DNA of 64,000 nucleotides. Origin: Thalassolituus sp034111725. Its GTDB lineage: Bacteria > Pseudomonadota > Gammaproteobacteria > Pseudomonadales > Oceanobacteraceae. The notes under the pieces were generated by a model. The model was not told the DNA's origin. It ran no database searches and saw nothing but the letters and a program-made list of their open reading frames with translations. The translations under genes were made by a program, and so were the position numbers. This document shows, one piece after another, positions 36,003-44,968 of the stretch (position 1 is its first letter; each line of letters opens with the position of its first letter). The stretch covers positions 1-64,000 of the forward strand of contig NZ_JAWUWR010000069.1 of NCBI RefSeq assembly GCF_034111725.1, given 5' to 3'.

Positions 36003-36791
36003 ATGGCCAAGCCAATGCGATCCAAAACTCTTTTAGTTACTGCGTTGCTTAGTGCAAGCGCAGTAATCGGCAGCTCGGCTGCATACGCTGCAAACACAGT
36101 AGATAAAGCCCTTAACGAAGGTGTAGAGCGTGTTGCTAACGCGCAGAAATCGCAGCAAAAAATAGATTCAATTGATAGCACTACACGTGAAGCTGAGCGT
36201 GAATACCGTGCCATCGCCAAAGAAATTGAAGGCTTAAACGTCTACGTTTCCCAGTTGGATCGTCAATTAAATGCCCAGCAAAGCGAACTGGTTAATATTG
36301 AAACCAGTATTGAGCAAGTGACCTTGGTCGAGCGCCAGATTACGCCTTTGATGTTGCGTATGATTGATGCCATTGATCAATTTGTCGCTGCAGATGTACC
36401 TTTTTTGAAAGAAGAAAGATCAAAGCGCGTCGCTAAATTAAAAGATTTAATGGGCCGTTCTGACGTTACCGTTGCCGAGAAATATCGCAAGGTAATGGAA
36501 GCTTACCAAGCTGAAGTTGACTACGGTCGCACGATTGAATCGTATCGTGGCAGCCTAGCGAATAACGGCACTGAACGCGAAGTGGATTTCCTTCGTGTTG
36601 GACGTATTGCCTTAATGTATCAGTCATTGGATGGCCAAGAATTAGGTATGTGGAATACCGCTAGTAATGCTTGGGAGCCGATGGATGCGGCTTATAAAAG
36701 TAAATTAATTGCGGGTATTCGTATCGCCCGTGAACAAGCCGCTCCAGATCTTATTAAAGTACCGGTTGCCGCCCCACAGGAGGCCTACTAA
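36003..36791 (+). CDS. DUF3450 periplasmic coiled-coil protein
   Basis: A 262-residue exported protein: signal peptide (to about residue 29, AYA-ANTVD), then a long coiled coil (residues 30-110) and the DUF3450 helical domain (LRVGRIALMYQSLDGQELGMWN). It is the first gene of a six-gene operon; its TAA overlaps the next ATG by one base. The family occurs with TtpC/ExbB/ExbD/TonB/TPR genes in Vibrio, Shewanella and other marine bacteria. A role in energy transfer to TonB receptors is inferred from this conserved context. Confidence 0.9.
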   Translation: MAKPMRSKTLLVTALLSASAVIGSSAAYAANTVDKALNEGVERVANAQKSQQKIDSIDSTTREAEREYRAIAKEIEGLNVYVSQLDRQLNAQQSELVNIETSIEQVTLVERQITPLMLRMIDAIDQFVAADVPFLKEERSKRVAKLKDLMGRSDVTVAEKYRKVMEAYQAEVDYGRTIESYRGSLANNGTEREVDFLRVGRIALMYQSLDGQELGMWNTASNAWEPMDAAYKSKLIAGIRIAREQAAPDLIKVPVAAPQEAY

Positions 36792-38167
36792 TGAAATTAT
36801 CTAACCTATTTCTAGCTGCAGCTTTAGCTCTTAGCTTAGTTCCTTCAGTGAATGCCGAGCCAGTTGGTGTCGATTCTTTGTTGAACCTAGTTGAGCAAGG
36901 GCAAGCGCGTGACGATAAAGCGTTTAAAGCACGTTTAAATGAATTTAATCAGTCGCGTGCGCAGCAAGAAAAAATGCTGGCTGATGCCAAAGCAGAACGC
37001 GCTCGCCTTGAAAATTTAAGTGCGACTAAAGAAGGTCAGTTTCGCGACCAAGAAACCAAAATTGCAGATGCCCAAGAGCGCTTAACCAACCGTATGGGTA
37101 GCTTGAAAGAGTTATTCGGCGTTCTGCAACAAGTGGCTGGCGATACTAAAGCTGTTTTTGAAGGTTCTGTGGTTAGCTCTGAATTACCTGGTCGCGAAGC
37201 ATTTTTAACCGACCTTATTCAAACGGCGGGATCTACTTCTAAGTTGCCGTCGATCGAAGAACTAGAAAAGCTTTGGTTCGAAATGCAGCGTGAAGCAACG
37301 TATAGCGGTCGTATCTCTAAGTACAATGCTGAAGTTGTATTGCCTTCAGGTGAAACCGTTGCACGTCCAGTGGTTCGCATTGGCGGCTTTAATGCTGTGT
37401 CTGGCGGTAAGTATCTAAACTGGGATCTAGAAACGGGTCGCTTGGTTGAGCTTGATAAGCAACCGGGTAGCCGTTACACCGACCCAGCGGCTGAATTAGA
37501 AGCGGCTACTGGCTCGGCTATGACTGGCTTTTGGATTGATCCATCACGCGGTCAGTTATTAAAAATTATGGGTCAATCACCAGAGCTTGGAGATCGTGTT
37601 GATCAAGGTGGTGTGGTTGGTTACATCATTATTGTTTTAGGCGCTATCGGTATTGCTTTAGCTATCTGGCGCATGATTGTTCTTAACCTTGAAGCGATGC
37701 GCATTCGTGCACAAATGAATAACGAAAGTGCAAACGAAAATAATGCGTTGGGTCGTGTTATGGCGGTATATAACGCCAATAATAAAGCCGATACCGAAAC
37801 ATTAGAATTGCATTTAGGTGAAGCTATTGCGGCTGAAATTCCGCGCCTAACTCGCGCTATTGGTTGGATTAAAATCATCTCTGTTGTGGCGCCGCTGTTG
37901 GGTCTACTGGGTACGGTAACCGGTATGATCGACGTATTCGAAACTATGTCTTTATTCGGCACTGGCGATCCTAAATTAATGGCGGGTGGTATTTCTCAAG
38001 CCTTGGTGACCACTGTTCTCGGTCTAGTTGCGGCGATTCCTTGTGTGTTCTTACACACATTAACGAATAACCGTAGCCGTGAATTAATGATGATTCTGGA
38101 AGAGCGCGCCACAGGGATTTTGGCACGCCAATCAGAACAGACTCAGTCACCAGCTAAAGCGGCGTAA
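36791..38167 (+). CDS. TtpC-like MotA/TolQ/ExbB family protein with periplasmic coiled coil
   Basis: A 458-residue protein: signal peptide (NAEPVG near residue 23), a periplasmic coiled-coil region (residues 40-115) and beta domain, a first transmembrane helix near 275-300 (VVGYIIIVLGAIGIALAIWR), and the MotA/TolQ/ExbB core with APLLGLLGTVTGMIDVFETM and LVTTVLGLVAAIPCVFLHTL. In Vibrio the counterpart TtpC is needed for TonB2 function. The extended N terminus distinguishes it from the short ExbB encoded next. It is coupled on both sides: 1-base overlap upstream, 5-base gap downstream. Confidence 0.9.
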   Translation: MKLSNLFLAAALALSLVPSVNAEPVGVDSLLNLVEQGQARDDKAFKARLNEFNQSRAQQEKMLADAKAERARLENLSATKEGQFRDQETKIADAQERLTNRMGSLKELFGVLQQVAGDTKAVFEGSVVSSELPGREAFLTDLIQTAGSTSKLPSIEELEKLWFEMQREATYSGRISKYNAEVVLPSGETVARPVVRIGGFNAVSGGKYLNWDLETGRLVELDKQPGSRYTDPAAELEAATGSAMTGFWIDPSRGQLLKIMGQSPELGDRVDQGGVVGYIIIVLGAIGIALAIWRMIVLNLEAMRIRAQMNNESANENNALGRVMAVYNANNKADTETLELHLGEAIAAEIPRLTRAIGWIKIISVVAPLLGLLGTVTGMIDVFETMSLFGTGDPKLMAGGISQALVTTVLGLVAAIPCVFLHTLTNNRSRELMMILEERATGILARQSEQTQSPAKAA

Positions 38168-38172
38168 CCATT

Positions 38173-38694
38173 ATGTTCGGTGAATTTTACGAACCGGTTT
38201 ATCTGTTTATGGAGCGTGGAGGCGATGTCCTCTACGCCATCTTCGGATTAATCCTGATCTTGTGGTTGATGGTCCTAGAGCGTGCTGGTTACTTTATTTT
38301 CTCTCACCGTGCTGCATTAGCAGCAGCTAAGCAAGAGTGGGAAGCACGTAAAGAACGCACATCTTGGGCAGCTCATCAAATTCGTCACGAGTTAATTACA
38401 AGCCTAAATATTGGCTTACAAGCGAATATGAGCACCATCAAAATGCTTATTGGCTTAGCGCCTTTATTTGGTTTACTCGGCACGGTAACTGGCATGATTG
38501 AAGTATTTGATGTGATGGCTTTTATCGGTAATGGCAGCCCTAAAGCGATGGCTTCGGGGATTTCGAAGGCAACTATCCCAACGATGGCTGGGATGGTTGG
38601 CGCACTTACTGGTGTATTTGCTCAGTCGCTGCTTGATCGTTATATCAAACGCGAAAAAATTAGGCTCGAAGACCAATTAACCTTCGACCATTAA
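38173..38694 (+). CDS. exbB: ExbB-type proton channel subunit
   Basis: A 173-residue MotA/TolQ/ExbB protein with three membrane helices: LYAIFGLILILWLMVLERAG near the N terminus, LIGLAPLFGLLGTVTGMIEV and TIPTMAGMVGALTGVFAQSL. With ExbD it forms the inner-membrane proton channel that energises TonB. It is the short partner of the TtpC-like protein in the same operon and is followed by exbD after 15 bases. The symbol is used in the general family sense. Confidence 0.92.
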   Translation: MFGEFYEPVYLFMERGGDVLYAIFGLILILWLMVLERAGYFIFSHRAALAAAKQEWEARKERTSWAAHQIRHELITSLNIGLQANMSTIKMLIGLAPLFGLLGTVTGMIEVFDVMAFIGNGSPKAMASGISKATIPTMAGMVGALTGVFAQSLLDRYIKREKIRLEDQLTFDH

Positions 38695-38709
38695 CAGAGA
38701 CTTTTTGCT

Positions 38710-39120
38710 ATGAAACGTAGTTTCTCAAATTTGACCCCAGCAGCAGAAGAAGGCGAGATCGATATCACGCCAATGCTCGACGTGGTTTTTATTATGCTGA
38801 TTTTCTTTATCGTAACGGCATCGTTCGTTAAAGAATCTGGTATCGAAGTTAATCGCCCAGATGCAAGCACAGCGCAATCTAAGCCGCGTGCCAATATTTT
38901 GATCGGCATTAACGATATGAATGAAATTTGGATCAATAAGCGTCGCGTTGATGCGAGTCAGGTACGCGCTAACATCGAGCGTATGCACGCGGAAAATCCT
39001 CAAGGAACCGTGGTAATTCAGGCCGATGAAGACGCGACTACCAAGACTCTCGTTGCGGTTATGGATGCGGCACGTCAAGCAGGTGTTTACGACGTATCCT
39101 TGGCTACAGAGGAGCGCTGA
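38710..39120 (+). CDS. exbD: ExbD/TolR family protein
   Basis: A 136-residue protein with a cytoplasmic N terminus, one transmembrane helix and a periplasmic domain. The proton-carrying Asp lies in ITPMLDVVFIMLIFFIVTAS, as in all ExbD/TolR proteins. The periplasmic part contains the peptidoglycan/TonB-interacting region (NPQGTVVIQADEDATTKTLV). It sits between exbB and the TonB gene with 2 bases to the latter. Confidence 0.94.
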   Translation: MKRSFSNLTPAAEEGEIDITPMLDVVFIMLIFFIVTASFVKESGIEVNRPDASTAQSKPRANILIGINDMNEIWINKRRVDASQVRANIERMHAENPQGTVVIQADEDATTKTLVAVMDAARQAGVYDVSLATEER

Positions 39121-39122
39121 TT

Positions 39123-39767
39123 ATGTCTGCAGCAATCTCTACGATGCCTGCAACCTTATTGCGTTTCGCTATTGCACTGGTGGTGGCAGTTGTTGCCACC
39201 TTTGCGGTGTTTTGGATGATGCAAAGTTTAATTAGTACCGGTGGGTCGGTATTAAACGAACAAGATTTTGGTCGTATTCAAAGCTTTGTGATGGATAAGC
39301 CTGATGATGATGTGCAGACCAAAGAGCGCGCCCCGAAAAAGCCGCCAGTAGCACAAAAAGAACCACCGAAACCCGATATGCCGAAGCCAGAAATGTCGCA
39401 GGCAGATACGTCCAGCATGGATATGGGCGGTTTTCAGATGGCGAATAATTTAACCGTTGATGCGGGATTAACGGGCGGAACAGGCGACGGTGAGTATTTA
39501 CCGATTGTTAAGGTTGCGCCGACGTATCCTCGTCGTGCAGCCCAACGCGGCATTGAAGGGTATGTGGTAGTTGAGTTTACGGTGTCGACCTTAGGGACCG
39601 TGATTAATCCTACAGTGATTGAATCTGACCCCCCAGGGGTATTCGATAGCGCAGCTATTAATGCCGCCAGTAAATTCAAGTACAAGCCGAAAATGGTGAA
39701 CGGTACGCCGGTAGAAGTTCCCGGTGTACGAAACATCATCCGTTTTGAGTTGGATAAAAGCCGATAG
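39123..39767 (+). CDS. TonB family energy transducer
   Basis: A 214-residue TonB protein: N-terminal transmembrane helix (residues 10-35), a Pro/Lys-rich linker (KKPPVAQKEPPKPDMPKPEM near residue 75) and a C-terminal TonB domain from about residue 120 with APTYPRRAAQRGIEGYVVVE. This domain contacts the TonB box of receptors. The short length resembles the Vibrio TonB2 type. It should serve one or both TonB receptors in this window (inference). ATG is 2 bases after exbD. Confidence 0.93.
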   Translation: MSAAISTMPATLLRFAIALVVAVVATFAVFWMMQSLISTGGSVLNEQDFGRIQSFVMDKPDDDVQTKERAPKKPPVAQKEPPKPDMPKPEMSQADTSSMDMGGFQMANNLTVDAGLTGGTGDGEYLPIVKVAPTYPRRAAQRGIEGYVVVEFTVSTLGTVINPTVIESDPPGVFDSAAINAASKFKYKPKMVNGTPVEVPGVRNIIRFELDKSR

Positions 39768-39779
39768 AGGGCTAATGCT

Positions 39780-41078
39780 ATGAAAAAATTAACGTTAACT
39801 TGCTTATTATCTAGCATGGTTTTGACTGCCACTATTGCTGCAACACCGATTATCTCGGTTGCTCAAGCGGCAGAAGGAAGTTCCAGTGAAGCGTCTTCTA
39901 AGCGGGTGCGTAGAACTCAGACCTTGCGTCCTGAGATTTATGAGAAATTAGAAGCTGCACGAGTTCATGCAGATGAAGGCAGGCCGACGGAAGCTCTCAA
40001 TGCATTGGCCGCTCTTGAAAAGCGTAAGCGTAACTCTTACGAACAGGCGATGACTTACAACATGTATGCCTACGTCTATTTTAACCAAGAGCAATTGGAT
40101 AAAGCTGCGCAGGCATACGAACAAGTGCTAGCGGTCAATAATATTCCGGAGAGCTTGGAGCAAACCACTCAATACAGCTTAGCAAAGCTGTATCTAATGG
40201 GGGAGAAGTACGAGAAGGCTATTTCAGCTTTGAATAAATGGTTTGCCATGGTAGCTGAACCTGGTAGTGAAGCCTTTATCTTACGTGCGCAGATGAATTT
40301 TCAATTAGAAAGATATGCGGCGGCATTGCCGGATGTAGAAAAAGCCATTGCCATGAAAAAAGAGCAAGGCAATCCACCAGAAAACTGGTTTTTGTTAGAG
40401 CGTGCGGCGCTGTATCAAAATAAAGACTTTAAAGGCTTAGCACGTTGTTTAAAAGACTTAGTATCTTTGTATCCTAAAGGTGATTACTGGGTACAACTAG
40501 CGGCAGTATATAGCGAGTTAGGGCAGCCTAAAAAGGAACTATCCGCTCTCGAAACGGCTTACGACCAAAAGCTACTGACGCGTGAAAATGAGCGTATTAA
40601 TTTAGCTCAAGCCTTACTAGGGCAGGATGTTCCCTTTAAGGCCGCCATAGTAATTAAAACGGGCATGGATGAGGGCGTGATTGAATTGTCTGCACGCAAT
40701 TTATCTTTGTTGGGCGATGCTTGGATGCTTGCTAAAGAATACGAAAAAGCCATTGAAATTATGGGTAAGGCTGCGGAAAAATCGCAAAGTGGTAAGGATT
40801 ACTACAAACTTGCGCAAATTCATACCGAGCGTCAAGAGTGGGAGTTAGCGTTAAATAATGTTGATAAGGCGATTAAGTTGGGTGGGTTAAATACACCTTC
40901 TCAGGCACTTATCCTCAAGGGTCTAGCCTTATACAATTTGAACGAGTTGGATCATGCTGCGGCTGTGTTTGCTGATGCGGCTGAGTACACTGAGGCCAGT
41001 GCCGCAGCTCGTCAGTGGGAAGATTACATTGACAGCGAACGTAAACGTTTAGAATATATGGCGTCTTCAGAGCTTTAA
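39780..41078 (+). CDS. Exported tetratricopeptide repeat protein of the TonB operon
   Basis: A 432-residue protein with a signal peptide (to about residue 30, AQA-AEGSS) and tandem TPR units from residue 60 to 420 (for example YNMYAYVYFNQEQLDKAAQA and YEKAIEIMGKAAEKSQSGKD). It is the last gene of the DUF3450-TtpC-ExbB-ExbD-TonB-TPR operon; a TPR protein is the usual sixth member. It probably acts as a periplasmic scaffold (inference). A terminator follows at 41103-41136. Confidence 0.9.
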   Translation: MKKLTLTCLLSSMVLTATIAATPIISVAQAAEGSSSEASSKRVRRTQTLRPEIYEKLEAARVHADEGRPTEALNALAALEKRKRNSYEQAMTYNMYAYVYFNQEQLDKAAQAYEQVLAVNNIPESLEQTTQYSLAKLYLMGEKYEKAISALNKWFAMVAEPGSEAFILRAQMNFQLERYAAALPDVEKAIAMKKEQGNPPENWFLLERAALYQNKDFKGLARCLKDLVSLYPKGDYWVQLAAVYSELGQPKKELSALETAYDQKLLTRENERINLAQALLGQDVPFKAAIVIKTGMDEGVIELSARNLSLLGDAWMLAKEYEKAIEIMGKAAEKSQSGKDYYKLAQIHTERQEWELALNNVDKAIKLGGLNTPSQALILKGLALYNLNELDHAAAVFADAAEYTEASAAARQWEDYIDSERKRLEYMASSEL

Positions 41079-41102
41079 TCTTAGGCTTTAAGACAATGTT
41101 TT

Positions 41103-41136
41103 TACCCCGTCTGTATTCGTACAGCGGGGTATTTTT
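41103..41136 (+). terminator. Rho-independent terminator of the TonB operon
   Basis: TACCCCG pairs with CGGGGTA and CTGTA with TACAG around a stable TTCG tetraloop, followed by five T. It lies 24 bases after the TPR gene stop. Confidence 0.92.
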
Positions 41137-41161
41137 GTTTTGGCGCTACTGGTTTGAAGAG

Positions 41162-41644
41162 TTACTTTTTCTTCGGTGTCCAAGCCCAGATCATTTCAGC
41201 TTTTACGGTTTCTGTTCCCGTCTCATCGGTAATAACCACAGGAACGGAAATGTCGCCTTTGGGTGTGTTGCGAACGTATTCAAGTTGCTCGTCACTAAAA
41301 CTTGCAACGGCGGTCATATCACCTGATGCACGCTTTAAATAGGTCAGCTCCATACTACGAATCACTAAGATACGATCATCGGGAACGGTCATGCCTGCCA
41401 TAAAGCCAGTCGCAGATTCAGCTAATAGCGCCATGGCTGCGGCATGAACGCTACCGATATGGTTTTGCACTTTACGGCGATTCTTCAAACGAATAACACA
41501 GGTTTCTGGGCGCAGTGTTTCTACTCGACACGATGCAGTACCTGCAAATCGAATAATTTTCCCTAAAACAAAGGAACGAACGGTAGGTTGCAGGCCGCTA
41601 GGTAGACGTTCGATTTTGCTCATAACTTTGCTAAGACGGTTCAT
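41162..41644 (-). CDS. DUF4442/hotdog-fold thioesterase-like protein
   Basis: A 160-residue hotdog-fold protein. The helix segment VQNHIGSVHAAAMALLAESATG is typical of the DUF4442/YiiD_C group related to acyl-CoA thioesterases. No substrate is known for this group. It is convergent with the TonB operon, and the frameshifted GNAT gene upstream on the same strand ends 36 bases before it. The chosen ATG is at 41644, with an alternative ATG at codon 8. Confidence 0.78.
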   Translation of the reverse strand: MNRLSKVMSKIERLPSGLQPTVRSFVLGKIIRFAGTASCRVETLRPETCVIRLKNRRKVQNHIGSVHAAAMALLAESATGFMAGMTVPDDRILVIRSMELTYLKRASGDMTAVASFSDEQLEYVRNTPKGDISVPVVITDETGTETVKAEMIWAWTPKKK

Positions 41645-41679
41645 ATGTTACTCGTTTATAGGTTGTATTGGGCCATAGG

Positions 41680-42110
41680 CTAGCGCGCAGCCGGCAGTGT
41701 GTACATGGCCGTTACGTCTTTGTGTCGACGTCGACTTTGCAAGATGATTTTCTTTAGCATATCTGACAGATCGGCATCTGCTACAGGAATAAAGCCTAGC
41801 CGCGTTGATACCAGTCATTCAGATGTGGTAATTGTAGCAAATAGAGAGGGATGTTCGCATGATGGCTTGCCCATAGGTCTATGGCATGGCTTATGACGTG
41901 GGTACCATAACCTTGCTTGCGCAGCAATGGCAAAGTACATACATGGCGAATGAGTCCATATTCGGGATTTATTTGAATGCGTGCGACGCTGACTAACTCG
42001 GCTTCTAAATAGACGCCAGGCAGTAAATCAGAAGGCGCGGCGCGCCCAGAACATGCGGCGGCTTTGTATAGTTTGTTGGCCCCTGCAATAGAGGCCAAAC
42101 CTAATAGCAT
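41680..42110 (-). pseudogene. GNAT family acetyltransferase interrupted by a frameshift
   Basis: From ATG at 42110 the frame encodes 104 residues with a GNAT acetyl-CoA site (LPLLRKQGYGTHVISHAI, the R-x-x-G-x-G/A loop) and stops at 41796 just after NDWYQRG. In another frame the sequence continues directly as LGFIPVADADLSDML and runs to a stop at 41680-41682, restoring the usual WYQRLGF motif and a normal total length of about 143 residues. Two extra bases at 41800-41801 (or one missing base nearby) explain the break. It starts one base after the alpha/beta hydrolase stop, in the same operon. Whether the break is real or a sequencing error is open. Confidence 0.75.
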
Positions 42111-42111
42111 A

Positions 42112-43071
42112 TTATTTGGTGGAGGCGATAAATTCGGATAAGACGTGAGCACTTTCTTCCGGTATTTCTAGCATAGGGGCGTGACCAACGTTCGGAAATA
42201 GTGAAACTTGCGCGTGCGGTAGGTATTGTTTAAATACTGGAACAGCCGATACATCAAGTATGCGATCTTTTTCTCCCCACATAATTAGCACTGGCATGGT
42301 TGCTTTTGCGGCTAAGGTTTCGGGGAAGTTACTCTCATTCATACGGGTGCGAGTCGCGAGTAAATCGGTAAAAATCTCTTGGTTAATTTCAGCACGATTG
42401 ATTGTTTCACGCGCAAGGGCTGGACGTAGAGGCCATGGCAAAAATGGCTGTATTTCCATAACCATTTGCATGCGCTTCTCAAAACTCTCTTCATCAGTTG
42501 CGATTAGCGGATTGGTGCCTCGCTCCAGTGCTTCGTAGTATTCGCTTTTGTTCTCACCATCGATACCTGCGGAATCCATTAGTGTCAGGCTCAAAACTTG
42601 CTCTGGGTGATTGACCGCATAAATAGCGCTAATAGCACCGCCCATAGAATTTCCAGCGATATGGAATTGGTTTAGACCCAAGTGAGCGACCAGCGCGTGT
42701 AGGCGTTGTGACTGTAACTCTAAATCGTAATTACCACTTGTTGGAGCGGGAGTATCACCATGTCCAGCTAAGTCTGGAATGATTAGGTGATAATCATCGG
42801 GTAATTCCATTGCGAATTTTAACCAAGCATCTTTATTTGCTGAAAATCCATGCACCAACATAACGGCGGGCCCGCTGCCTTTGCGTTCAAGGTAGGTCAT
42901 GTCGACATCTACCGTATGTGTCTTTTCGACTTCTAGATGAACGGCTCCGCGGCCCAAATCAATGACTTTAGAATATAAAGCGTTTTGTTGGCTGTTGGTG
43001 CACCCAGTGGTTAATACGGCAAAAAAAATGGCGCAGCCAAATAGTGATTGAGCGAGATTAAAGCGTTTCAT
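42112..43071 (-). CDS. Alpha/beta hydrolase, predicted lipoprotein
   Basis: A 319-residue alpha/beta hydrolase with an N-terminal lipoprotein signal (lipobox LTTGC, Cys24). The oxyanion motif is MLVHGFSANKDAW, the nucleophile elbow GNSMGG (Ser near 143), the acid in GEKDRILD, and the His in NVGHAPMLEIP. It probably acts as a lipase or esterase at the membrane; the substrate is unknown. ATG follows CGAGGA. It lies between the upstream hypothetical gene (16 bases) and the GNAT (1 base) in one operon. Confidence 0.9.
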   Translation of the reverse strand: MKRFNLAQSLFGCAIFFAVLTTGCTNSQQNALYSKVIDLGRGAVHLEVEKTHTVDVDMTYLERKGSGPAVMLVHGFSANKDAWLKFAMELPDDYHLIIPDLAGHGDTPAPTSGNYDLELQSQRLHALVAHLGLNQFHIAGNSMGGAISAIYAVNHPEQVLSLTLMDSAGIDGENKSEYYEALERGTNPLIATDEESFEKRMQMVMEIQPFLPWPLRPALARETINRAEINQEIFTDLLATRTRMNESNFPETLAAKATMPVLIMWGEKDRILDVSAVPVFKQYLPHAQVSLFPNVGHAPMLEIPEESAHVLSEFIASTK

Positions 43072-43087
43072 GATAGTCCTCGGGTTA

Positions 43088-43753
43088 TTATTTTGTCAGT
43101 GCAGCAGAGAGTTCATTTACTTGCTGAATAGCGCCAAGTAGATCCTCGGCATCCAGTAACACTCCCGGTTGGCAGGCGAGTAGCATGCCATCTGACCATT
43201 CAATGTGAAGGTGCGGATGTGCCAAAAGCCAATCTATGGCCTCATAAGATAACCATTGCTTCATATGATGCACAGGTTCAGATTGAATAGACCAAGAAAC
43301 TAGTTGGCTCGGCTTATCGTCGCGATCATGGATTTTTAACGGTGCTTTGAGCTGATCGGTGAAGGTATCGAGGGCTAACCAGCGCTTGTGACTCAAGGCG
43401 ATACGACCGCGGAAGGCGAGCGGACATTCTACAATAATCAACGTTTGCGTATAGGTTTGGCTAGCCGCAATGATGGTGCAGTCGAATACAGTAATTTTTT
43501 TAGTGTCATGGTCGGTTGTTAACGTACCTTCAATAAAGTGCGGACAATGACGATACTGACTGCAGGTTAAAATTAAAAAGTCAGCGCTGCGGATACGACT
43601 ATCGGCGGCGACGTAGGGTTCGTAGCGATAGCCTTGTTGATGAGCGAGAATGCGTAACTTTCCACCTCTGCGACCTCGGTCGACTACCATTGGTAGCACT
43701 AGCAGGCCGATAATAACGGCAATAATGAGAATGCTTAAAACGAAGGTGGCCAT
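43088..43753 (-). CDS. Hypothetical membrane-anchored protein
   Basis: A 221-residue protein that I do not recognise. It has one N-terminal transmembrane helix (residues 4-23, FVLSILIIAVIIGLLVLPMV) followed by RGRRGGK, so the remaining 195 residues are probably cytoplasmic. Three cysteines (near residues 64, 70 and 92) and several His are scattered without a known motif. It is the first gene of the minus-strand operon with the alpha/beta hydrolase and GNAT. Codon use looks like that of its neighbours. Confidence 0.65.
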   Translation of the reverse strand: MATFVLSILIIAVIIGLLVLPMVVDRGRRGGKLRILAHQQGYRYEPYVAADSRIRSADFLILTCSQYRHCPHFIEGTLTTDHDTKKITVFDCTIIAASQTYTQTLIIVECPLAFRGRIALSHKRWLALDTFTDQLKAPLKIHDRDDKPSQLVSWSIQSEPVHHMKQWLSYEAIDWLLAHPHLHIEWSDGMLLACQPGVLLDAEDLLGAIQQVNELSAALTK

Positions 43754-43823
43754 TGCGGCTCCTGATGAGCTTACTCAGTGTAATATGCCTACTTTCTAAC
43801 TTGATGTTAAGGAACGCTTTGTC

Positions 43824-44948
43824 ATGGCGAAAGCTCCAGCCATTTTAACGGAAGTACTGCCAACCCAATCTGGCCGAGGTATTGGTGTATTAACACTGAA
43901 TGTGCCTAAAGCCATGAATGCAGTCGATTTGGATATGGTCAATACCATTGATGAACATATGAAAGCTTGGCAAGACGACGCCAATATCGTTGCTGTTATT
44001 ATGCGCGGTGCAGGTGATAAAGCGTTTTGTGCTGGTGGCGATATTCGCAAGCTGTATCGCAGCATGACCTTAAAAGGGCGAACTCAATATCGCTATGCCG
44101 ATGATTTTTTTCGCGCAGAATATCGGAAAAACTACGTTCTTCACCAGTTTACTAAGCCCTTGATCGCTTGGGGGCAAGGCTTCGTGATGGGCGGAGGTTT
44201 AGGTTTGTTTGTCTGTGCGAGCCATCGCATCGGTACTGAATCATTACGCTTAGCTTGGCCGGAAGTTAGGATTGGGCTATTTCCCGACGTCACCGCGACT
44301 TGGTATTTATCCCATATGCGTGCGCCATGGGGCTTGTGGATGGGGTTGACCGGTAGCCTCATGAATGTAAGCGAATGCAAACAGCTCGGGTTAACGCATT
44401 ATGCGATGGGCAGTGAGCAATGGCAGGATATGCTTGAACTTGTTACTAATTTGCCTTGGCAAGACAACATAGCGCGTAATCATCAGCATTTACGTCAAGG
44501 CTTGCATCAATTGGAGCAAATGACGATCATCGAACTTCCTGCTGCGCGATTAGAAGCCAATGAAGAGCAAGTTAGCACTTGGTTAGCGGGTGATGACTTG
44601 GTCGCAATCGCCAAGCGGATGAGTGCCTATAAAGGCAGCGATGAATGGCTGCAGCAAGGGATAAAGAATTTACAGCACGGTTGCCCAGCAACTGCTCACA
44701 TAGCCATGGAGCAGATTCGGCGTGGTGGTTTTATGAGCCTGAAAGAAGTGGTCGCATGGGAGCTGGACATAGCATGGCAATCGGTGCGTCATCCCGACTT
44801 TGCCGAGGGAGTTCGCGCTATGGTCATCGATAAAGACTTTAAGCCCCAGTGGCAACACAACGATATTCAGTCTGTGCCACATAGCTGGGTGGAAGAGTTG
44901 CTACGTTCACCGTGGAAGGTTAACGAGCACCCTTATGTTGACATATAA
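43824..44948 (+). CDS. Enoyl-CoA hydratase/isomerase family, 3-hydroxyisobutyryl-CoA hydrolase-like
   Basis: A 374-residue crotonase of the HIBYL-CoA hydrolase type (ECH_2), which would act in valine degradation. The oxyanion segments are DKAFCAGGDIRKLY and GQGFVMGGGLGLFVC, and WPEVRIGLFPDVTATWYLS carries the Glu and Asp spaced eight residues apart as in HIBCH. The length of about 370 residues fits HIBCH rather than short crotonases. ATG follows AAGGAACG. No other valine catabolism genes are beside it, so other acyl-CoA substrates remain possible. Confidence 0.85.
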   Translation: MAKAPAILTEVLPTQSGRGIGVLTLNVPKAMNAVDLDMVNTIDEHMKAWQDDANIVAVIMRGAGDKAFCAGGDIRKLYRSMTLKGRTQYRYADDFFRAEYRKNYVLHQFTKPLIAWGQGFVMGGGLGLFVCASHRIGTESLRLAWPEVRIGLFPDVTATWYLSHMRAPWGLWMGLTGSLMNVSECKQLGLTHYAMGSEQWQDMLELVTNLPWQDNIARNHQHLRQGLHQLEQMTIIELPAARLEANEEQVSTWLAGDDLVAIAKRMSAYKGSDEWLQQGIKNLQHGCPATAHIAMEQIRRGGFMSLKEVVAWELDIAWQSVRHPDFAEGVRAMVIDKDFKPQWQHNDIQSVPHSWVEELLRSPWKVNEHPYVDI

Positions 44949-44949
44949 A

Positions 44950-44968
44950 TAGCGCCCCTTAGGCGCTA
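44950..44968 (-). terminator. Possible bidirectional terminator hairpin
   Basis: TAGCGCC (44950-44956) and GGCGCTA (44962-44968) form a 7-bp stem with a 5-base loop between two convergent genes, overlapping the last codons of the HDOD gene. On the minus strand it is followed by TTTATAT. Confidence 0.45.

Noticed and set aside
36791..38694. Recent duplication of exbB
   Set aside because: The two MotA/TolQ/ExbB genes differ in length and architecture and are the expected TtpC plus ExbB pair of this operon type.
41790..41810. Programmed ribosomal frameshift in the GNAT gene
   Set aside because: No slippery heptamer or strong downstream structure is visible at the shift point; a mutation or sequencing error is simpler.
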